Positions 33,995 through 46,225 of a stretch of 64,000 nt of DNA are shown here, piece by piece. This DNA comes from Nephrocerus scutellatus (lineage: Eukaryota > Arthropoda > Insecta > Diptera > Pipunculidae), in assembly GCA_947095585.1 (NCBI GenBank), contig OX352763.1:100977908-101041907 (forward strand). Reading direction: 5' to 3'. Both the position numbers and the translations under genes were made by a program. Positions within the stretch are counted from its first letter, which is position 1, and each line of letters opens with the position of its first letter. The notes under the pieces are model-generated. The model was not told the DNA's origin, did no database searches, and was given only the letters and a program-made list of their open reading frames with translations.

Positions 33995-36590
33995 TCTTAC
34001 TTCTTATGTCATATATCGCCTACTCGCCATCGCGTGTGGTTTCTGGCAATGAACTTCAGCTCTCTCAAACTCTTCCCCAATTGCCGTCACTCCTCTTCAA
34101 CTGTTTTGCGCCATGTATTTCTCGACCGACCCGTTCTTCGACCATCCTAAGATAACGGATTCCATTGCATTGCGTAGTTTTCTATGCAACTGTCGCCTTT
34201 TCGAAGTGTATGACCAATCCGCTTCCACTTCCGTCGTTGGATGGTTGTGCCTATTGGTTCCTGACCCATTCTCTGGTAAAGATGTTCGTTAGAGATACGG
34301 TTAGGCCAGAAAACCCTTAAGATGTTCCGTAGGCACCTATTTAGGAACATATGTAATCTTTTTGTGATAGTAGCGGTCACCTTCCAAGTGCTGCACCCTT
34401 ACAACAGCACAGATTCAACATTTGAACGGAACAGTCGCAGCTTGGTGTTTAAGCTGATCGCATTGCTTCGCCATATCATGGACTTCATTCCAAACATTTG
34501 ATTTGTCTTGTTCGGTTCCACTTTCGGTCGGGAAAAGAAACTCTCTACTCTCTCTACAGGCTGTCCAGTAATGTTAACTTCAGTTACTTAGTTAGTGCTG
34601 AGGTTGATGATTTTGGTTTTGGCAGCACTAATCTTCAAACCCGCAATATTTGCCTCCCTTTCCACATTTGTTGTCATTTGATGCAGCTCCATAATCCTGT
34701 GTGAGTGTAAACAAACGTCGTCAGGGTAGTCCAGATGTTTAAGTTGAGATGTAAGAGTCCAACGAATTTCTCCGTTTTCAGTAGATAAAGCTGCGCGAAG
34801 TACATCGATAATCACCAAAAAAAAGTATCGGTGATAGAATGCAACCTTGTCATACCCCACTTAGGATCTGGAATTCCTCTGACAGCTTTCCTCTATGCAG
34901 CACATAACATTTAGAGCCATCATAGGTTGCTTTAATAATAGCTATTAGTTTATCGGGTATACCTCTCTGTCTGTCTGTCTGTTGACACGGTAAAACGCCT
35001 TCTCAAAATTGATGAACAGCAGGTGCAGTGGTGACTGGAACTCAACGCACTGTTCAGAAACGGTTCTTATGTGGTGTACACAGGAGGATCCAGTGCGGAA
35101 ACCTGCTTGTTCGGCATCGAGTGTATCTTCCAAATGTTCCTTAATACGCTCAACTACTACTTTGGCTATTACCTTTGCAACTGCAGGAAGAACGCGAATG
35201 CCCTTCAAGTTTTCGCACTCCATAAGACTACCTTTTTTGGGGAGCTTGACAAACATTCCCTTCTTCCACTCGTCGGGGAAACTTTCTTCTTCTTTCCATC
35301 GCTTGAGCTGATCCTCATCTGAAACGAGTACGGCACCATCTAGGCCTTTCACCGGATGTTGGCTAGAGCGGTGACCACCTGTCAGGTCTTTGGTGATTCT
35401 GAAAACGGTTCTGCTTTCGCACCTTCTCGCTGCTTCCTCTGCTTCTGAGGCCAGGTTGTTAATATAATTACGTTTGTCACGTCTTACACTATGCTGCACT
35501 TCTCTCATTTTGCTTCGATACAGGGACTCTAGCTCGATCCTCGCTGCTGCTTGGATATCTACAATACGAGGTTTAAGTAGCTTACGTTCTTCAATCCGCC
35601 TCCAGGTATCTTCGGTAAGCCACGTGCTGTGTCTTGCCTGGCTTCTACCAACAATACTTTCCGCTCCAGATGTGAAAACATTTTTCACAGCCTTCCAATG
35701 TTCCTGGATGGTTGTCGGCAGTGAGCTGCTGATTGCTTCCACTCCTTGCGATAAATGATCCCTTAATTGTTGACGTACTGAGGGGATCTTTAGCCGGTCG
35801 ATGTTATACCTAGTCATTCGGATGATATTTCGGATGCAGTACGTAACTGGACAGTAGCTACCATAAGGTGATGATCCCGTACCATACCCATGTCGGCTCC
35901 TCGTCTGTTTCGGACGTCTAAAAGACAGCTCCGAAAACGTCGGCTGATCACCACATGGTCGATTTGGTTGGATGATGATTGCCCGTCAGTTGACACCAGG
36001 CTGACCTTGTGGCAAGTCTTATGCTCAAACATGGTGCCTACTATGACAAGGTTGTTGTTGTTGCAGAAATCAACAAATCTTTCACCATTGTCATTTCGTT
36101 CACCGAGGCCGTGCTTCCCAATCACATGCTTGAGTCCTTCATTGTCGTTGCCAACCTTGGCATTCAAGTCCCCCATCACGATGACGATATCTCCGTTCGG
36201 CGTTGCGTTGAATACAGCGCTTAGTTGATTGTAGAAGTTGTCCTTTTCATCCTCAGTCGAAGGATTCGTTGGGGCGTAGCACTGTATAATCGTGACGCGC
36301 CGTACTTTAGTCCGAAATCTGGCCGATAAGATCCTATCACTATGCGGGTGCCAGGAAATTAGGCCTCTACGTTCTGCTGGCGTTAGCAGCAGACCCACTC
36401 CAGATTCACGGGGACTGCCGGAGGGTTTGCCGGAGTAGAGTAGCAGAGTGTTACACGTTGGGGATTGGTACTCTCCCGCGTCGAATCATCTTACTTCACT
36501 CACTCCCAGTATGTCAAAATTATATCGAAGAAACTCACGTTCCAGTTGAAGAAATCTAGCATTTTGAGGTTCTTCACTGCCTGAGTGAGG
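33995..36590 (-). mobile_element. RTE-type LINE, near end-to-end but broken (family 1, copy 1)
   Basis: Reading leftward: endonuclease start LGVSEVRW, SGKPSGSPRESGVG near 36400; a frame 36398-35814 with CYAPTNP, MGDLNAKVG, NQIDHVVISRR and DHHLMVATVQL (APE domain); a frame 35817-34945 with the linker, SFPDEWKKGMFVKLPKKG and EQAGFRTG; then GEIRWTLTSQLKHLDYPDDV, FLNRCLRNILRVFWPN, RRKWKRIGHTLRK. Two chunks are deleted: one before SFPDEWK and one covering the palm between FEKAF and the LRAALS region. YADD reads YPDD (34717-34728). Full RTE ORF2 is around 1000 residues. Confidence 0.88.
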
Positions 36591-36597
36591 ATTAAAA

Positions 36598-36720
36598 AGT
36601 TATTATATGGAAACTATAGAATTATAGGATGATAATAGGATTAACTAAGATAAATGATTGTTGGATAATTTAAAATGTAATGGTTTTATGATTATAGAAT
36701 CATATGGAATGTTTTTATGA
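36598..36720. repeat. (TTATAGGATGAT)n-like minisatellite, right block
   Basis: Starts with attatatggaaactatagaa, ttataggatgataatagg and continues to gattatagaatcatatggaatg. Same repeat as at 33945-33992, so the RTE element sits between two pieces of one array. Confidence 0.65.
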
Positions 36721-38330
36721 CGAATATAGATTCTAAGCCAGTTTCCCAGGCAATTTTTTCTCGATCGAACAGCCGTAAGAAATCGGTGGTAACAAACCCA
36801 GGATACAGGTTGTAGAGACAAAAAAGAAAAAGGAGTCGAAGTGATGGAGAGAAAAAGACTAACCAAAACTAAAAATAAGGCGGGCGTTTAAAGACTTAGG
36901 GCTCACAAACCCTAAACATTAAGGCACTTTATTAAAAGTGAACCAGAACACCGATAAAAATATCTTAACCGGTCCTGATTCGTAGCGATTGTCATCTAGT
37001 TTCGCAGACAGTTGTTCTATAAGCTTTTTGCAGATAAACTGCTTAATAGTTCGTTTATGTATGCTTTATCTTTAGGTATGTATGTATTTGTGTGAATTTA
37101 TCATTCCTGCCTCTGCGAGGTCTTCATGACATAAGTTTCAAAACTAGGAATAGTTATGTTACTTGTTTTAACATTTGCTTTAGTGATTTCAACTGTTTAT
37201 CATTACTATTACCCACACACGTTATAGTTGCTCCTTTGCCGGGAAAGTTAATAATGTTGCCAAAATAAAACAGCAATATTTGACCGCTTGGAAACTTTTA
37301 CCCAACTACATACATGAAATGCATATATTAATATATTAGTTAAATTTTTTTAATTAAATAAATTTCACTCGTGATAAAAAGTTTTTTGTGGAAAATTGAA
37401 TTTAAGTTATTTTCCGTGCATGATGGGAAAAATAATGCATTTCTAAAAGTTCTTCTAACGATTTAGCTAAATAATTCCGGGCCACTCGCGGCGTTCAAAG
37501 CACGAAGCGAACACCACTACTTCCACTATGCAGCAGTCACTGGTATGGCTGGTATGGAATATTATTAGACAAAATATCAAATAATGAAATTATAATTATT
37601 TCCTGAATTATTCCGGAAACGGAAGTGTGTACTCGTATGTATTTAAACAGGCCAATATCTGGCATGCGGGCATAATGTAGTAGATAGGTATGCATATGAG
37701 TTGATCCCTTTGACATAATACTCGTATTGCAGCTTATGGAGCAGATTTTGTGAAAGGATTAGGCAATTTTAGTTGGCGGATGCCAGGTCACATTTAATTT
37801 AATCACATCTGCCTAGTGTAGCCTATTATTAGGCCATTTGGCTAACCAAACCATATGGTAATAACTCATAATCGCATTGGAATTATCAACTGTGCAAGTA
37901 GTCGTAGTTTAGAATACTTTGGCAATTTGTCAGAGGTTAACCCATAGATCTGCAATTAAGTTTAAGTATATACGAGTACGAGTATATATATAGAGGATAT
38001 GCCATTAATTTTCTCTCTGAAAGTTTCCGCTTTGGCAAACTATTTACATTTCAAACAGTGTTTGCTAATCTTTAGTATCGTCATATAATACAATTTGTAT
38101 TAATCTTTGCACAAAGATTTTTTTAAACCCTACACAAGAGGCTGACATTGATATCCTTATGGATTTCGAACTTTGTTTAATTAAAAATGGAATAACACAA
38201 TTATTTCCAACGCTTATTGTGAATGACTGCAAGGTAATTTAGATCCAGAAAGAAATAGCGTCTCTACCAAACATCCATTGTCTCAAAAATCCAAACTAAT
38301 CCTGCTTTATTTGTTCTTAACATCTCTGAA
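36721..38330. other. AT-rich stretch without recognised feature
   Basis: No domain or RNA gene recognised. A short alternating tract (tatacgagtacgagtatatata) is at about 37969-37990. Confidence 0.4.
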
Positions 38331-38332
38331 GT

Positions 38333-38678
38333 CTTGAGTTATAATGAAAAATAATAGTAATATTCGGCGCGACAGACCATTGCGGTCCAAGGCCTACTAG
38401 CTTCTCGCTTCTTCTAGCTAGCTTCTTGTGTTGAGCATTTATGTTTTTGGACACAAATGGAAGGGGCCTACATATTTTAAGGCCGGATCCGAACGGCGAA
38501 TTGAGAGGAGAAGCTTTCCGTGACAAGTTATTATTCTCGGAACGTCTGTCACCCATTCGCGAGATGTGGGACACCGTGAAAAATACTTTTGGTGTTACTG
38601 GGATTCGAACCACGAACCTCCTGCTCAGTAGCCACGCGTATTTCCACTGAGCCACGGCGCCCACTTGAGTTATAATGA
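38333..38678 (-). mobile_element. Full-length SINE, head type A, with 15-bp target duplications
   Basis: The SINE is at 38348-38663 and is flanked by a perfect direct repeat cttgagttataatga (38333-38347 and 38664-38678). It is longer than the copies at 9262 and 25836 because of an extra stretch near 38400-38430 (a repeated cttct/agctagctt phrase). Head and B box are intact. Confidence 0.93.
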
Positions 38679-39004
38679 TGTTTGTTTAAAACTTACAAAA
38701 AAATTATTAAATATTACCGATGGACTCTTCACAACACGATCGATTTTTTCCGTTTTTAACAAATCTTTGAATGGCTCCTTTAGTATTTGGAAAGTTTGAA
38801 AGCTATATATAGCACTTTTATTTCACAAAACCACCATAAACCACTTATTTCGGTAAAGAATTTCTTGAAACTATTATCAAAAAGCTGCATATTATATTCG
38901 TTTAATACTTATTTCAAATTCAACGTTAAGAGTAAACTTAAAAAGCGGCAACTTTTTGTGTCGTCACATTTTGCGTCGCTACCATTTTTCAATACGTATT
39001 GCAT

Positions 39005-39520
39005 TATTTTAAGGTTATTATAGAATAATTGTAGAATGTTTTTAGAATTATAAAATGATGTATATGAATGATAAAAAAGGATGTTTATAGGATGATTGTA
39101 GAAACACATAATGATTATAGAATGATTTTCTAATTATTTTAAGATGATTTTGCAATGGTTTTTAGTATTATAGAATGGTTACAGATCCGATTTAGGATTA
39201 TGGAGATATTATGGGTTCGCTAGAGAGCGATTATAGGATAATTTTGGTATTACAAAATAGTTATAGGATGATTTTTTTATGATTTTATGATCATATAATT
39301 AGTATAGGGTGATTAGAGAATGTTTTAAGAACTGCAGAACTATTATAGGAATGTTTATAGGATGATTCTATGATTACAGAATTATTATGGAATGATTTTC
39401 TAATAATTTTACAATTATGTTGTAATGTTATTAGATTATTAGATTGTATAATTATTTATGGATATTATAAAATATTAATAGGATGATTATAGAATGAGAT
39501 CAGCACTATAAAAATATTAT
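39005..39520. repeat. Degenerate ~12-bp minisatellite (ATTATAGAATGA-like)
   Basis: About 500 bases are built of loosely repeated attatagaatga, tataggatgatt, ttagaattat and similar words. Copies have drifted but the register remains visible. No coding role. The stretch 39521-39870 holds nothing recognised. Confidence 0.85.
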
Positions 39521-39879
39521 ATTTTATAGTCTTTTGTATTGATAGCTTTCTTATAATTAATTCCAAGTCTTTCTATTGCTCTCCACGCTATACTGTAATT
39601 AGTAGACTCCTAAAACTTTTCCAGGCACCAAAGTCTTCTTGTAGCTTTCTTGTTCTTGAAATGTTTAAATACTTTTACATCTTTCTTTATTTCTTTCTAA
39701 TATTTTCCGTGTCTTCTAAAAAAAACTTCGAGATTTCTTACAGGTATGTCATTAATTTTTCGCAGTGCGCAAATTATTCCTAAGAATACGTATACGAGAT
39801 TGCATTGAAAAATGCACGGCCTGCATAGCTTTTTGCGAACCTCTGTGTTGTGCGTGATATATATTTTTACACACAAATC

Positions 39880-41245
39880 GGTTGAACGTGCAACTTTTAA
39901 AAGTCGACTATAAAAATGTCGCGTTTAAAAAGCTGACAATAAAAAGGAGCGCGATTAAAAAGTCGTTCAAACTTTTATGTATACATCGAAACACGCCACA
40001 CAGTCCTTTATTATTTGGTAATAATCGCAAAAATATCTGTTTTTGAGGTTGGGGCTATTTCAAGGTCTTTCTTTTTTCCACGCTTCACACGCGCCACTCG
40101 CAACACGCGTCAAACGCGGGATATCAAAATTGTCGCATGACATTGATCCGCTTACAAAATTTCAGCCCTCTAGGTCGTACGAAAGGTTGTTAAAAAAGAC
40201 CTCAAAAAAACGAATTTCAACCCATCACACGCTTCACACGCGAAACGCGACACGCGTCATTCGCGGAATATACAAAATGCTATTTTGGCCTTAGACACAA
40301 AATTTCAGCTGTCTAGGTCGTGTGGTAACCACCTTCCAAAAGGACCTCAAATAAGTCAAAAAAAAAAACATGTTAACCCATCACACGTGCCACACTCGAC
40401 ACGTGACACGCGTCATACGCGAAATATAAAAAATGCTATTTTGGACGAACCACACAAAATTTCTGCTGTCTAGGTCGTGTGGAAAAGACCTCAAAGTAGT
40501 TGAAAATACAGACCAAAAGGGGTCAAGTCAACTTAAATAAAAGTTTTTAAAAGAGCTACCTTCTAAAAGGCGACCTATATTTTGGGTCTTTTGGTTGGTC
40601 AAGCTTTTTATGTGCATGCATTTTTTGACCTTGCGCCTTTTCGTTGTTCGATATTTTAATAGCGCGCTTTTTTGATCGTGCGCCTTTTTAAATTCTCTAT
40701 ATTAACTTGCCCTTGGCTGGCTGTGGTGATCAATTTGTATCCCACTTCCTAAAGCTCGATTTTATTCAAGCTTTGCACACATGTGTATCTCTGATGACAA
40801 TACTTTATATTAAAATTTGGCAGTGATCACGTCCCACGATTGGGAGGCTTCCATATAATTTTTTTTTAATTTACCCGATTTTATTCAAATTTTGAACACA
40901 TGTGTAGTCAAATTAAATTTAGCATAGATAATAAACTTTAATAATTTAAGAAAGCAATGGCTATTTGATGGGTTTTATGCTATAAGAAAAATGTTGCTTA
41001 CAAGAGCATTCAAGATGACTGAGCAACAACCACACCTCCGTAAACCTTTAAGATTTAACAACACTTTTTGTAATTTGAAAGAGATCGGGCTACAGGGCTC
41101 CCATGTAAATTTTTGTCAAAATTAATCCGATTTTGTTCAAACTTTGCACACATGTAGGTCCGATTAGAGAATTAACATAAAAATTGTATTGTTATTGATG
41201 GTCGACTTTTTAAAGTCGCTTTTTTAATAGTCAACCAAAGTTTCA
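39880..41245. mobile_element. Composite non-autonomous element with two internal tandem arrays
   Basis: Order: an edge with repeated ttttaaaagtcgac-like words (39895-39970); three B-repeat units of about 150 bp anchored by cacgcgt at 40104, 40251 and 40407; a spacer; ctctatattaactt and a ggctggctg block (40694-40725); three A-repeat units (40740-41170) in the opposite sense to those at 4090-5180; an edge ggtcgactttttaaagtcgc (41201-41220) that is an inverted form of the first edge. It encodes no protein. The layout, with microsatellite plus core tandem units, recalls DINE-1/Helentron-type elements, but the ends do not prove the class. Confidence 0.65.
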
Positions 41246-41247
41246 AA

Positions 41248-41420
41248 TCATATCCGAAAGAAGCTTTCCAATCCAGTTATTACTCCGGGACGTTTATCAG
41301 ACAATCGCGAGAGTTGAGACCATGAAAAAGCGGTTAGGTGTTTTTCTGGGATTTTAACTTTGAAGGTCCCAATCAGTACTCAGACGCACTACTAACTCGA
41401 GCGATGGCGCTCAAGCGGAT
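41248..41420 (-). mobile_element. tRNA-derived SINE, head type B
   Basis: The minus strand reads ggcgccatcgctcgagttag, tagtgcgtctgag and then aaatcccagaaaaacac, matching the head at 110-180, followed by the common SINE body (ctctcgcgattgtctgataa, gagtaataac, gaaagcttc). The B box is eroded. No target duplication noted. Confidence 0.7.
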
Positions 41421-43194
41421 AAGGTAATGGCACCAGTTTTATGGGATGTAAAGGAAGTCCTAATAATTAATAGTCTGGAGTCAAACAATTAATTCGTTTT
41501 TTGTGTCGATTACGAAAGGAAATAAAGAAAACATGTCCAGGAATGTTGAGAAGAAAAGTTCTGTTTCATCAGGAGAATGCACGCTCATCGCTGAAATTCA
41601 TAACTGTGGGTTTTATTTATTCCCTATACGCCTGTTCTTAGAATTTTTTCTTTAAATTTTTCTGAGCGAGCCTTTACTACAATTTCGATTGATAGCCTCT
41701 CTTTCCAGACCTCTACTAATTTTTCACAGGTTCCGTACTTTATAAAGTTTTTGCGGACAACTCTTAGATTCTTACCTATAGCCTATTAGATTACTATTAG
41801 ATTCTTATATTAGCCTTTTTATAATATTTTTTTATCCTCTAATGAAGTCTTTAAAGTATTTATAAAGATTATAAATAAAAGGCTATTGACTATTTTAATA
41901 TTAATTGATATCAGTTAATTGCGTTCTTCTCTTATTCGTTTGAATTCCTTAAAAGCTTCAGTAATTTCTTTAATGTTATCAGTTGTCAGTAACAATTGTT
42001 ATATTGCAGAAAACTAAGCGGCCTTATCATAGAACACACGTAACCTATGGAAACTGCCATCGCCAACGCCCTAACCCACTACATCCTTTGTTAACATTTT
42101 TTAAAAAGTACTTCACTCAAATTAAGCTACAAATACAACAACAGCAAAATCCGCTGAAAATGTCGGTTTTTTTTTGTTGCACAGTTTGTGGCAGGATTAA
42201 ACTTGACACACTGGCTGACATGCGGCGACGGCTATTTATTCTGTGTGCAATCGTGCTACAGCTGTAAGGGAAGAGCCCTAGAAATGAAATGTAAAAAGTT
42301 ACAACGAATTCTTTTCGGAGAATTATTTAAATTTTTCTCTGACCAGCGAAATGTGGGTGCGGTGGATGTTGGGCGTTGATGTTATTGTCAGGATGAAATA
42401 TTCTCGAAAAAGGGAAAAAACCCCTCCTTGACAGCTCAGTGAGACACTCAACATGTTTTTTGTTTGTGTGCTTTTTTTTCTGCAAAGTCAAAGCGGATGA
42501 CATAACTGGGGATATTTTATTTCGAATCTTCTTTTTTTCAACCCACCAATTGTTTTTACAAAAAACTGTAATTTTGCTCAGTTAATTCCTGCAATGATTT
42601 GAGCTTCGTAAGTAATTTGTATGTCAAGTATTTTGAAAATTCGAGAATTTACTTGGACGCAAAAGTTAATTAGGCATTGTCGATGTGTTTACCAATTACC
42701 CCTAACTACACCAACTAACTTACTGTAATAATGTTTCTCGTTTTTATTCATTCAAGAATCTTACTTAGGGGTATCCTTTATCAAACTTTTTTTAGGTTGT
42801 CAGGTCAAATAGTGACGTTTGTTATTTAATAAAAAGTGATGGAATACTATTTTGCATTTTACTGTGGTAGAAATGCTCAAGGAGAAGGGTTTCAATAGGA
42901 AAACAAAATACAGAAAAAAATGCAGTCGTTTTTGGGGGAAATTCGTAAAAATTAGCTCCCGGGAACATCAACTTTAGTTTGCTTAAAAAATATACAAAAC
43001 ACGGACAGAAACAGTATTTGCGCTTTTCAAGGCTTCGTGCTTCGCTTCGTAAATCAACTGTGACAATGTGCTATATGATTCATGTTCACTTATGTGTCGA
43101 AGTGAGAACGAACGGATATTGTATCTACTCTTATACTCCGCTAATTCATTTTCTACGCCTGCGGAATATTTTCAAAATTTATATTCAATAATTT
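41421..43194. other. Unassigned AT-rich stretch
   Basis: No recognised protein, repeat or RNA. A frame at 41983-42267 (94 codons) has no known domain. T- and A-runs at 42165 and 42472. Confidence 0.4.
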
Positions 43195-43360
43195 AATATA
43201 TATTATATAAAAAATCCATTTATGTGTTTCTGTGCGTTAGACATCGCATAACTTAAAAACTATCCATTCCATTGAACTGAAACTTTCGCAACGTGTTTGT
43301 TTTGATGCGGCTAATGTCTTTAATGCAACAGTTTTCCGTTAAGTGTCGCCCTAAACAAGG
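43195..43360 (+). mobile_element. Possible Helitron-type 5' end
   Basis: Reads tatatattatataaaaaatcc, then atttatgtgtttctgtgcgttagac and cttaaaaactatcc...ttgaactgaaactttcgc. From memory this resembles the 5' region of insect Helitron-like elements (TA-rich start, then a gtcgttagac-like phrase). No 3' end is found, so the call is tentative. Confidence 0.3.
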
Positions 43361-44060
43361 GCACGAAGTGCTATCATTGCGTGCAGTTGCGCGGTAGCGC
43401 TCACTGGCTGTGCGGGTCGGTAAGTGCCCACGAACATCATCATTGGAGTGGGACGACAGCTTTTGACATTAAGCTGCTCATAACTATTCCCGTCAGGCAT
43501 TCCCCTCTTTCGAGAGTAAACCTCAGCCCCCACTTTACATCCCCAGAAGGAACTGGGTCCGCAGCCATAGTTTTCGTCAGACTCGGTCAACCTAACGGTC
43601 AAACCTGGTCCGTTGGGCACAGACATCTCCCGTGAGATCTAGTATCAATGATCTCGGTTCCTTCAGAGATGAGTGCCTGTGCGGTTGCAAAGCAGACCCC
43701 GGTAGCACATTCGTCCGGAACCTCGAAACATATCATTTACTACTAGGACTCTAAAGGAAGCACCACCAAGCAGTCCTAGGCCGCCTAGAATAGAAACTAT
43801 TCTAGGTACATCATGACGGTCCTTCGGTGTAAGAATGAGCCACTAAATACGAAGAGACCACCCAAAAGATTTGTTCTTTAAGTACCAGTAGCCCTTTCTA
43901 GGTCGCTAAAGTACGAAGACATTGCTCATCCCGAGCATACTATAAGTACCCGCGGCCATTTCTTTATTTTCCGTGGTAGAGCCCCACACCCTAATCATAT
44001 ATAGGTTAAGATGCACCTAGACCCCCACGGGGATTGAGCGCCTACGAACTGCTAGTATGT
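43361..44060. repeat. Dispersed repeat R, copy 2
   Basis: Shares ordered blocks with 16920-17310 (aactgggtccgcag, gagatgagtgcctg, tccggaacctcgaaac, tactactaggac, taggccgcctag, actaaatacgaagag). It is GC-richer than its flanks. Frames on both strands at 43351-43635 have no recognised domain. It lies next to the 3'-truncated LOA/R1 relic at 44130-46225. Confidence 0.6.
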
Positions 44061-44129
44061 TATTAATATTTCATTATGTTTTATTAGCAGAAACTTTAAT
44101 TAAAATATAAAATAAGTCAACATTATTCA

Positions 44130-46225
44130 GCAGCTCGCTCAAGTGGATGTGGCAATGGCAGGACATTTCAGTCCTAATTTATACCTGAGTTGTAAGCAAC
44201 TCTTACCAACCAAACCAGGTATGTATGTCATGAGTGCTCTTTTTGATTTTTGTAGTACTGCATTCTGGTGTTTGTCCCATAGCAGTCTGCTATCAAATAT
44301 CAGTCCAATGTATTTAACCTCTTTGCTGATAGCTATCTCTTCGCCATTAAAGGTGCATTTGCCCCAGCTTCCTTTTATTGGTGAATGGAACCGTTGTTGT
44401 CTTGTTTGGGTTAACCCTGAGTCCCACTTCATGGCACCATCTACTCGTGATATTTAATACGTTTTTGATTATGTCACAGAGCACTACCTCGAAATTTTCT
44501 CTTGCTACGATGACTATATCGTCTGCTTAGCTTTGGGCATAAATTCCTGATCCAGCTAGTCGCTGAAGTAGTTCATCTACAAGGATGCTCCACAAAAGGA
44601 GTGACAGTACTCCCCCTTGTGGGCATCCTCTTGTAGTGTTGATCATAATGGTTTTATAACCGACTATAGTCTCCGCTGTTCTGGTGCCCAGCATCTCGCA
44701 CAACCCTTTAGTTACTGTGCTGTTTACATTTTCCCTCTCCAGAGCATTTCTTATCGCCCCATGGGAAGCGTTATCGAATGCTCCTTCGAATATCAAGGAA
44801 GGCGCATAACGCGATTTCCTTTGTGGAAATGGACCAATCTATAACAACCCGTCTACGTAGATCAACCCGCTCTTTATGCAGGCTGACTTGAGTGTAGTGG
44901 ATCTCTTTCCTACTTTCGATCTTATGAAATTGTCGATAACCTTTTCGATAGTCTTTAGAATGGACGAAGTTAGGCTAATTGGTCTGTGCGACTTTGGATG
45001 GGTGGGATCTTTCTTCCCCACTTTAGGTATGAATTCTACTGCTCTAGCTCTAGCTCTTCGTTATATACCCGATTTCTAGACTAGTTCTAAATAGTCTTAA
45101 GAGGTGTGGAATGAGGTTATATAATCAAGCTTGCATGACTGCAGGGATTATCCCGTCCACACCTGCCGATTTATAGGCCTGGAAGCTTGTAACTGCCCAT
45201 CGGATTCTTTGCTGCATGCAGACTTTCGAAGCCTTCTTCCAGTCCTCTCTACTTGCCCTGAGGTGGTTCGACTACATCTCGGGCTCGATAGTGGTCACTG
45301 TGCTACCTGGGAAGTGTGTTTTCTTCTAAAACTACCCGTACTGGTCCATCAGTGATGTCTTGATTCTCTTAACATCTTTTGTGATCGCTTTAAACAATCT
45401 GGTAGATGCTGAAGTATTGGTTACTTCCTCGCAGAAGTTACGGAAATTTCTGCTTTTGGCTCTTCTTACTTCAGTATTGTATGCTCTGAGAGCTTCTCTG
45501 TATTGCTGCCAAATGCAGCTCCTCTTAGCGGTTTTGAAGAGTTTCCTCAAGTGCTTTCGAAGGCTGACAGCTTTTCGCTCCAACATAGAGCTTCATTGCT
45601 TACTTTATTGCTCACTAGGAGAGTTCACCGGGCAACTCAACTCATACGCATTGGAGATTGCCATATTAATTCCTCTTGCCGCACATTTCAGCTCATGTGG
45701 ACACTTAACCACTCTTTGAACTAAAATGTGTTCCAAGTTGTATTTCAAATTGGTTTTGAAAATTTCCTAATTTGTCCTTCTAGGATTTCTAATAGTTAAT
45801 CCTCCTCCTCCTCTGCAAGCCTTCCTAATTCAAAGAGAATTATCCTATGATCTGATAGAAATGGCTCAGAGGAGACACTCCACCCATTGAGTACTCGACT
45901 CACTGTCGGAGTTCCGAAGGTGATGTCAAGTTCTTCTTCCCTTACCCTATTTGTAAAAGTCGGTACCCTGCCTACATTATATACATCTAGGTTTTCCTTC
46001 ACCAAAAACTCTAAAAGGTACTCACTCCTCTTGTTTGTATCGGTGCTCTCCCACTCTTCGTTTTGAGCATTTGCATCACATCCAACTAGTAGTGGTTTGC
46101 TGTGCCTTCGGCAATGATCGACCAGTTCTTGTATCTCCGGGGCGGCATATCCTCCCTGTCCCCGGCAAAGTAGGCCGTTGCAATAACTACATCCCGGTTG
46201 GTACCGTCTATAACAAACTGGCATT
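44130..46225 (-). mobile_element. LOA/R1-type LINE, 5'- and 3'-truncated, broken
   Basis: Reading leftward: endonuclease (46224-45796) with LLVGCDANAQNEEWESTD, LDVYNVGRVPTFTN, LDITFG and LSDHRIILFEL; a linker frame 45586-45332; RT start KSHRPISLTSSILKTIEKVI; RT frame 44796-44527 with FEGAFDNASHGAIRNALE and TTRGCPQGGVLSLLLW; then thumb KEVKYIGLIFDSRLLWDKH. The YADD box has a stop in place of Tyr (44527-44529), reading stop-ADD. The RNase H and Cys-rich end expected downstream are missing. ORF1 is not seen. The nicking and copying domains are in the order expected for the family. Confidence 0.88.

Noticed and set aside
35009..36228. Plus-strand frames of 71-112 codons over the RTE element
   Set aside because: They are shadows of the endonuclease and RT frames on the minus strand.
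39880..41245. CRISPR-like regular repeats
   Set aside because: Units are 110-156 bp, diverged, without short unique spacers, and the DNA is eukaryotic.
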